Positions 62,151-64,000 of a DNA stretch of 64,000 nt are shown here, piece after piece. Source of the DNA: JAGNKE01 sp965230245 (GTDB lineage: Bacteria; Pseudomonadota; Alphaproteobacteria; Micavibrionales; Micavibrionaceae). The translations under genes were made by a program, and so were the position numbers. The notes under the pieces are model-generated. The model saw nothing but the letters and a program-made list of their open reading frames with translations, was not told the origin of the DNA and did not search any database. The stretch spans positions 2,294,001 through 2,358,000 of the forward strand of contig OZ246000.1 in NCBI GenBank assembly GCA_965230245.1, written 5' to 3'. Position 1 is the first letter of the stretch; the number at the start of each line of letters is the position of its first letter.

Positions 62151-62843
62151 GTGGAAGCTAAACCGAAAATATCGAAACTGACTGTAAGAACGCTTTCGGC
62201 CCTCGTCATGGCTCCGTGCTTTCTCTACATCATGGTATCCAAGGGCATTCTTTTTCCTGCATTCCTGCTTCTGGCTTTCATTCTTTCTGTTTACGAATGG
62301 TACGGGCTATCTAAAAAAACGGACAAGTTCATGCTGTATTTTGTGATCGGTGTGAGCTATATGGCAATTTCATACGGCAGTTTTTACTCTTTGCGTGAAT
62401 TTTTCTCCGTAAACGTCCTTCTTATCTTTATCGGCATGATCTGGTTCAGTGATATCGGGGCATACTTCACGGGCAAAACATTAGGCGGTCCCAAACTCAT
62501 TCAGAAAATCAGCCCGAATAAAACATGGTCCGGCTTTGGTGGCGCACTGTTATTCCCGGCCTTATTTGCCGTTGTCTGGATCAGAATCTTCGGCTTCCAT
62601 GAACATTTCGAGAGTTGGGGGCTGCTATTACTCCTGCCAGCTGGTTTTATGATTGGTCTGGCAATGGGAAGTGTAGGGCAGGCAGGAGATCTGATAGTAT
62701 CCTTTGTCAAACGCCGCGCAAACGTTAAGGATACGGGAACTCTGATCCCCGGCCACGGCGGACTGCTCGACCGCATCGACTCTATGATGCTGGGCGCACC
62801 GGTTTTCTTTTTCCTCGTAAGCATTCTGTACTATGTCTTCTAA
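62151..62843 (+). CDS. cdsA: Phosphatidate cytidylyltransferase
   Basis: CdsA makes CDP-diacylglycerol, the precursor of phospholipids. It is a membrane protein of 230 residues with about six hydrophobic segments. The C-terminal signature KDTGTLIPGHGGLLDRIDSM (about residues 191-210) is diagnostic. The only suitable start is a GTG at 62151 with a weak Shine-Dalgarno. No ATG or TTG occurs upstream in frame before the stop at 62079. The protein is shorter than E. coli CdsA (285) through fewer N-terminal helices. It overlaps dxr by 11 bases. Confidence 0.92.
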   Translation: MEAKPKISKLTVRTLSALVMAPCFLYIMVSKGILFPAFLLLAFILSVYEWYGLSKKTDKFMLYFVIGVSYMAISYGSFYSLREFFSVNVLLIFIGMIWFSDIGAYFTGKTLGGPKLIQKISPNKTWSGFGGALLFPALFAVVWIRIFGFHEHFESWGLLLLLPAGFMIGLAMGSVGQAGDLIVSFVKRRANVKDTGTLIPGHGGLLDRIDSMMLGAPVFFFLVSILYYVF

Positions 62844-64000
62844 AAAAACAGTCAGTATTTATGGCGTGACAGGTTCGGTCGGCAGCAGTACTGCCGATGT
62901 CATATTACAAAACGCCGAAAAATACGATGTCCAAACGGTTACCGCTGGTGTTAATGCGGAAAAACTGGCGGAAGACGCCATCAAGCTAAACGCGAAGAAG
63001 GCTGTCATTGCCAATGAAGAGTGTTTACCATATCTAAAAAAAGCCTTAGAAAACACAGATATCAAAGCCGAAGCAGGTGTAGATGCTCTTCAGAAAGCAG
63101 CATCCGAAAAAACGGACATCATGGTCGCAGCCATTGTCGGGTTTGCAGGCCTCCGCCCGGTCCTGTCCGCATTAGGTGCGGGCACAACCGTTGCGCTGGC
63201 AAATAAAGAACCGCTGGTCGCCGCAGGGGCGCTTGTCATGGAAACGGCTAAACGCTCGGGCGCACGTATTCTACCGTTAGACAGCGAACACAACGCTATT
63301 TTTCAAGTGCTCGAGGAGCATAACAGAAATAAAATTGAAAAAATTATCCTGACCGCATCGGGGGGGCCTTTCCTAAATTGGACGCCTGAACAGATGGAAA
63401 GAGCCACGCCTGAACAGGCAACAAATCATCCAAACTGGGATATGGGCGCTAAAATTTCGGTTGATAGTGCGACGATGATGAATAAAGCCCTGGAAATAAT
63501 AGAAGCACATTATCTCTTTGATTTACCGCCTGAAAAAATTGAAGTCGTCATCCATCCGCAATCCTTTATTCATTCTATGGTCGAATATAGTGACGGGTCT
63601 GTACTTTCACAAATGGGCACGAGCGATATGAGGATTCCAGTTGCTCATGTCTTGTCATGGCCGGAGCGTCAGAAATTAGAAATTCCTAAATTGAATTTCA
63701 AGAAAGCAAAAACACTTGAGTTCTTTCCACCCGATTTTGAACAATTTCCTGCGTTAAGATACGCTTATGAATGCATCAAAAAAGGGCAAAACGCCTGCAT
63801 TGCGTTCAACGCAGCTAACGAAATTGCTGTAGAATCGTATCTGCAAGGGAAAATAGGATTTAACCAAATTATAGAAACAATCGAATATATAATTGGGGAA
63901 ACTGAGTTAACAGCGAGTAAAACACAGCCAAAAACAGTTGAAGAGATTGAAAAATTAGATAAAACTGTGCGTGATTTGACGATCCGCCATATAGAAAGCC
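62833..64000 (+). CDS. dxr: 1-deoxy-D-xylulose 5-phosphate reductoisomerase, cut by the right edge
   Basis: Dxr makes methylerythritol phosphate, the first committed MEP-pathway step, with NADPH. From the ATG at 62833 the frame stays open to the window end, 389 codons, so only the last few residues should be missing. The NADPH loop is GVTGSVGSSTADV (about residues 11-23). NKEPLVAAG is near 123, PLDSEHNAIFQ near 147, ASGGPF near 175, and HPQSFIHSMVEYSDGSVLSQ near 236. The start lies inside the end of cdsA. Confidence 0.95.
   Translation, partial: MSSKKTVSIYGVTGSVGSSTADVILQNAEKYDVQTVTAGVNAEKLAEDAIKLNAKKAVIANEECLPYLKKALENTDIKAEAGVDALQKAASEKTDIMVAAIVGFAGLRPVLSALGAGTTVALANKEPLVAAGALVMETAKRSGARILPLDSEHNAIFQVLEEHNRNKIEKIILTASGGPFLNWTPEQMERATPEQATNHPNWDMGAKISVDSATMMNKALEIIEAHYLFDLPPEKIEVVIHPQSFIHSMVEYSDGSVLSQMGTSDMRIPVAHVLSWPERQKLEIPKLNFKKAKTLEFFPPDFEQFPALRYAYECIKKGQNACIAFNAANEIAVESYLQGKIGFNQIIETIEYIIGETELTASKTQPKTVEEIEKLDKTVRDLTIRHIES

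Overview
The window is a gene-dense stretch of a Gram-negative chromosome, most likely from an alphaproteobacterium. Three gene orders support this: birA-coaX-rnj-DUF1467-(secreted protein)-proS-lolC-lolD-dnaE, rpsB-tsf-pyrH-frr-uppS-cdsA-dxr, and a 14-subunit nuo set with separate nuoC and nuoD. Gram-negative envelope functions (LolC/LolD, a PagL-type lipid A deacylase, a YdbH-like protein) agree. The tRNA-His gene still encodes G-1 opposite C73, which argues against the large alphaproteobacterial clade that lost this pair. A deep-branching or Rhodospirillales/Micavibrionales-like lineage is possible but not proven by the sequence.

Layout. 1-6.6 kb: a YdbH-like protein cut by the left edge, parE, a secreted hypothetical and glnA. 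6.7-13.5 kb: tRNA-His, NAD(P)H-hydrate dehydratase, tRNA-Leu, the proteostasis cluster tig-clpP-lon, hup and tRNA-Val. 13.5-17.5 kb: a manganese-type ABC uptake operon (sitABCD) with its MntR regulator as last gene and a MntR-box-like dyad in its promoter. 17.6-20.9 kb: ispG, ald, tRNA-Asp and a TerB-like membrane protein. 21-46 kb: the respiratory complex I locus. 46-58 kb: birA, coaX, rnj, proS, lolCD and dnaE with three small unknown or poorly known genes. 58-64 kb: translation, isoprenoid and phospholipid genes from rpsB to a dxr cut near its 3' end.

The complex I locus is the most unusual part. It is split into nuoA-F, nuoG, nuoHI and nuoJ-N. Between the blocks lie: (i) a reverse-strand segment with two unknown genes plus purQ and a fused purSL; (ii) a MazG-like NTP pyrophosphohydrolase; (iii) two adjacent proteins without signal peptides that look like cell-wall enzymes, one CHAP-like and one with a peptidoglycan-binding-like plus L,D-transpeptidase-like architecture; (iv) an unknown protein with an HxD...H...R pattern reminiscent of Fe(II)/2-oxoglutarate oxygenases; and (v) pagL. 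A strong terminator-like hairpin follows nuoF, so the blocks are probably separate transcription units.

Two housekeeping functions look like replacements by another lineage's version: the purine enzyme PurSL/PurQ, which resembles a split large-type PurL, and an archaeal/eukaryotic-type prolyl-tRNA synthetase that sits at the usual alphaproteobacterial proS position. No CRISPR array, rRNA gene, insertion sequence or prophage is visible, and no gap between genes exceeds 300 bases.
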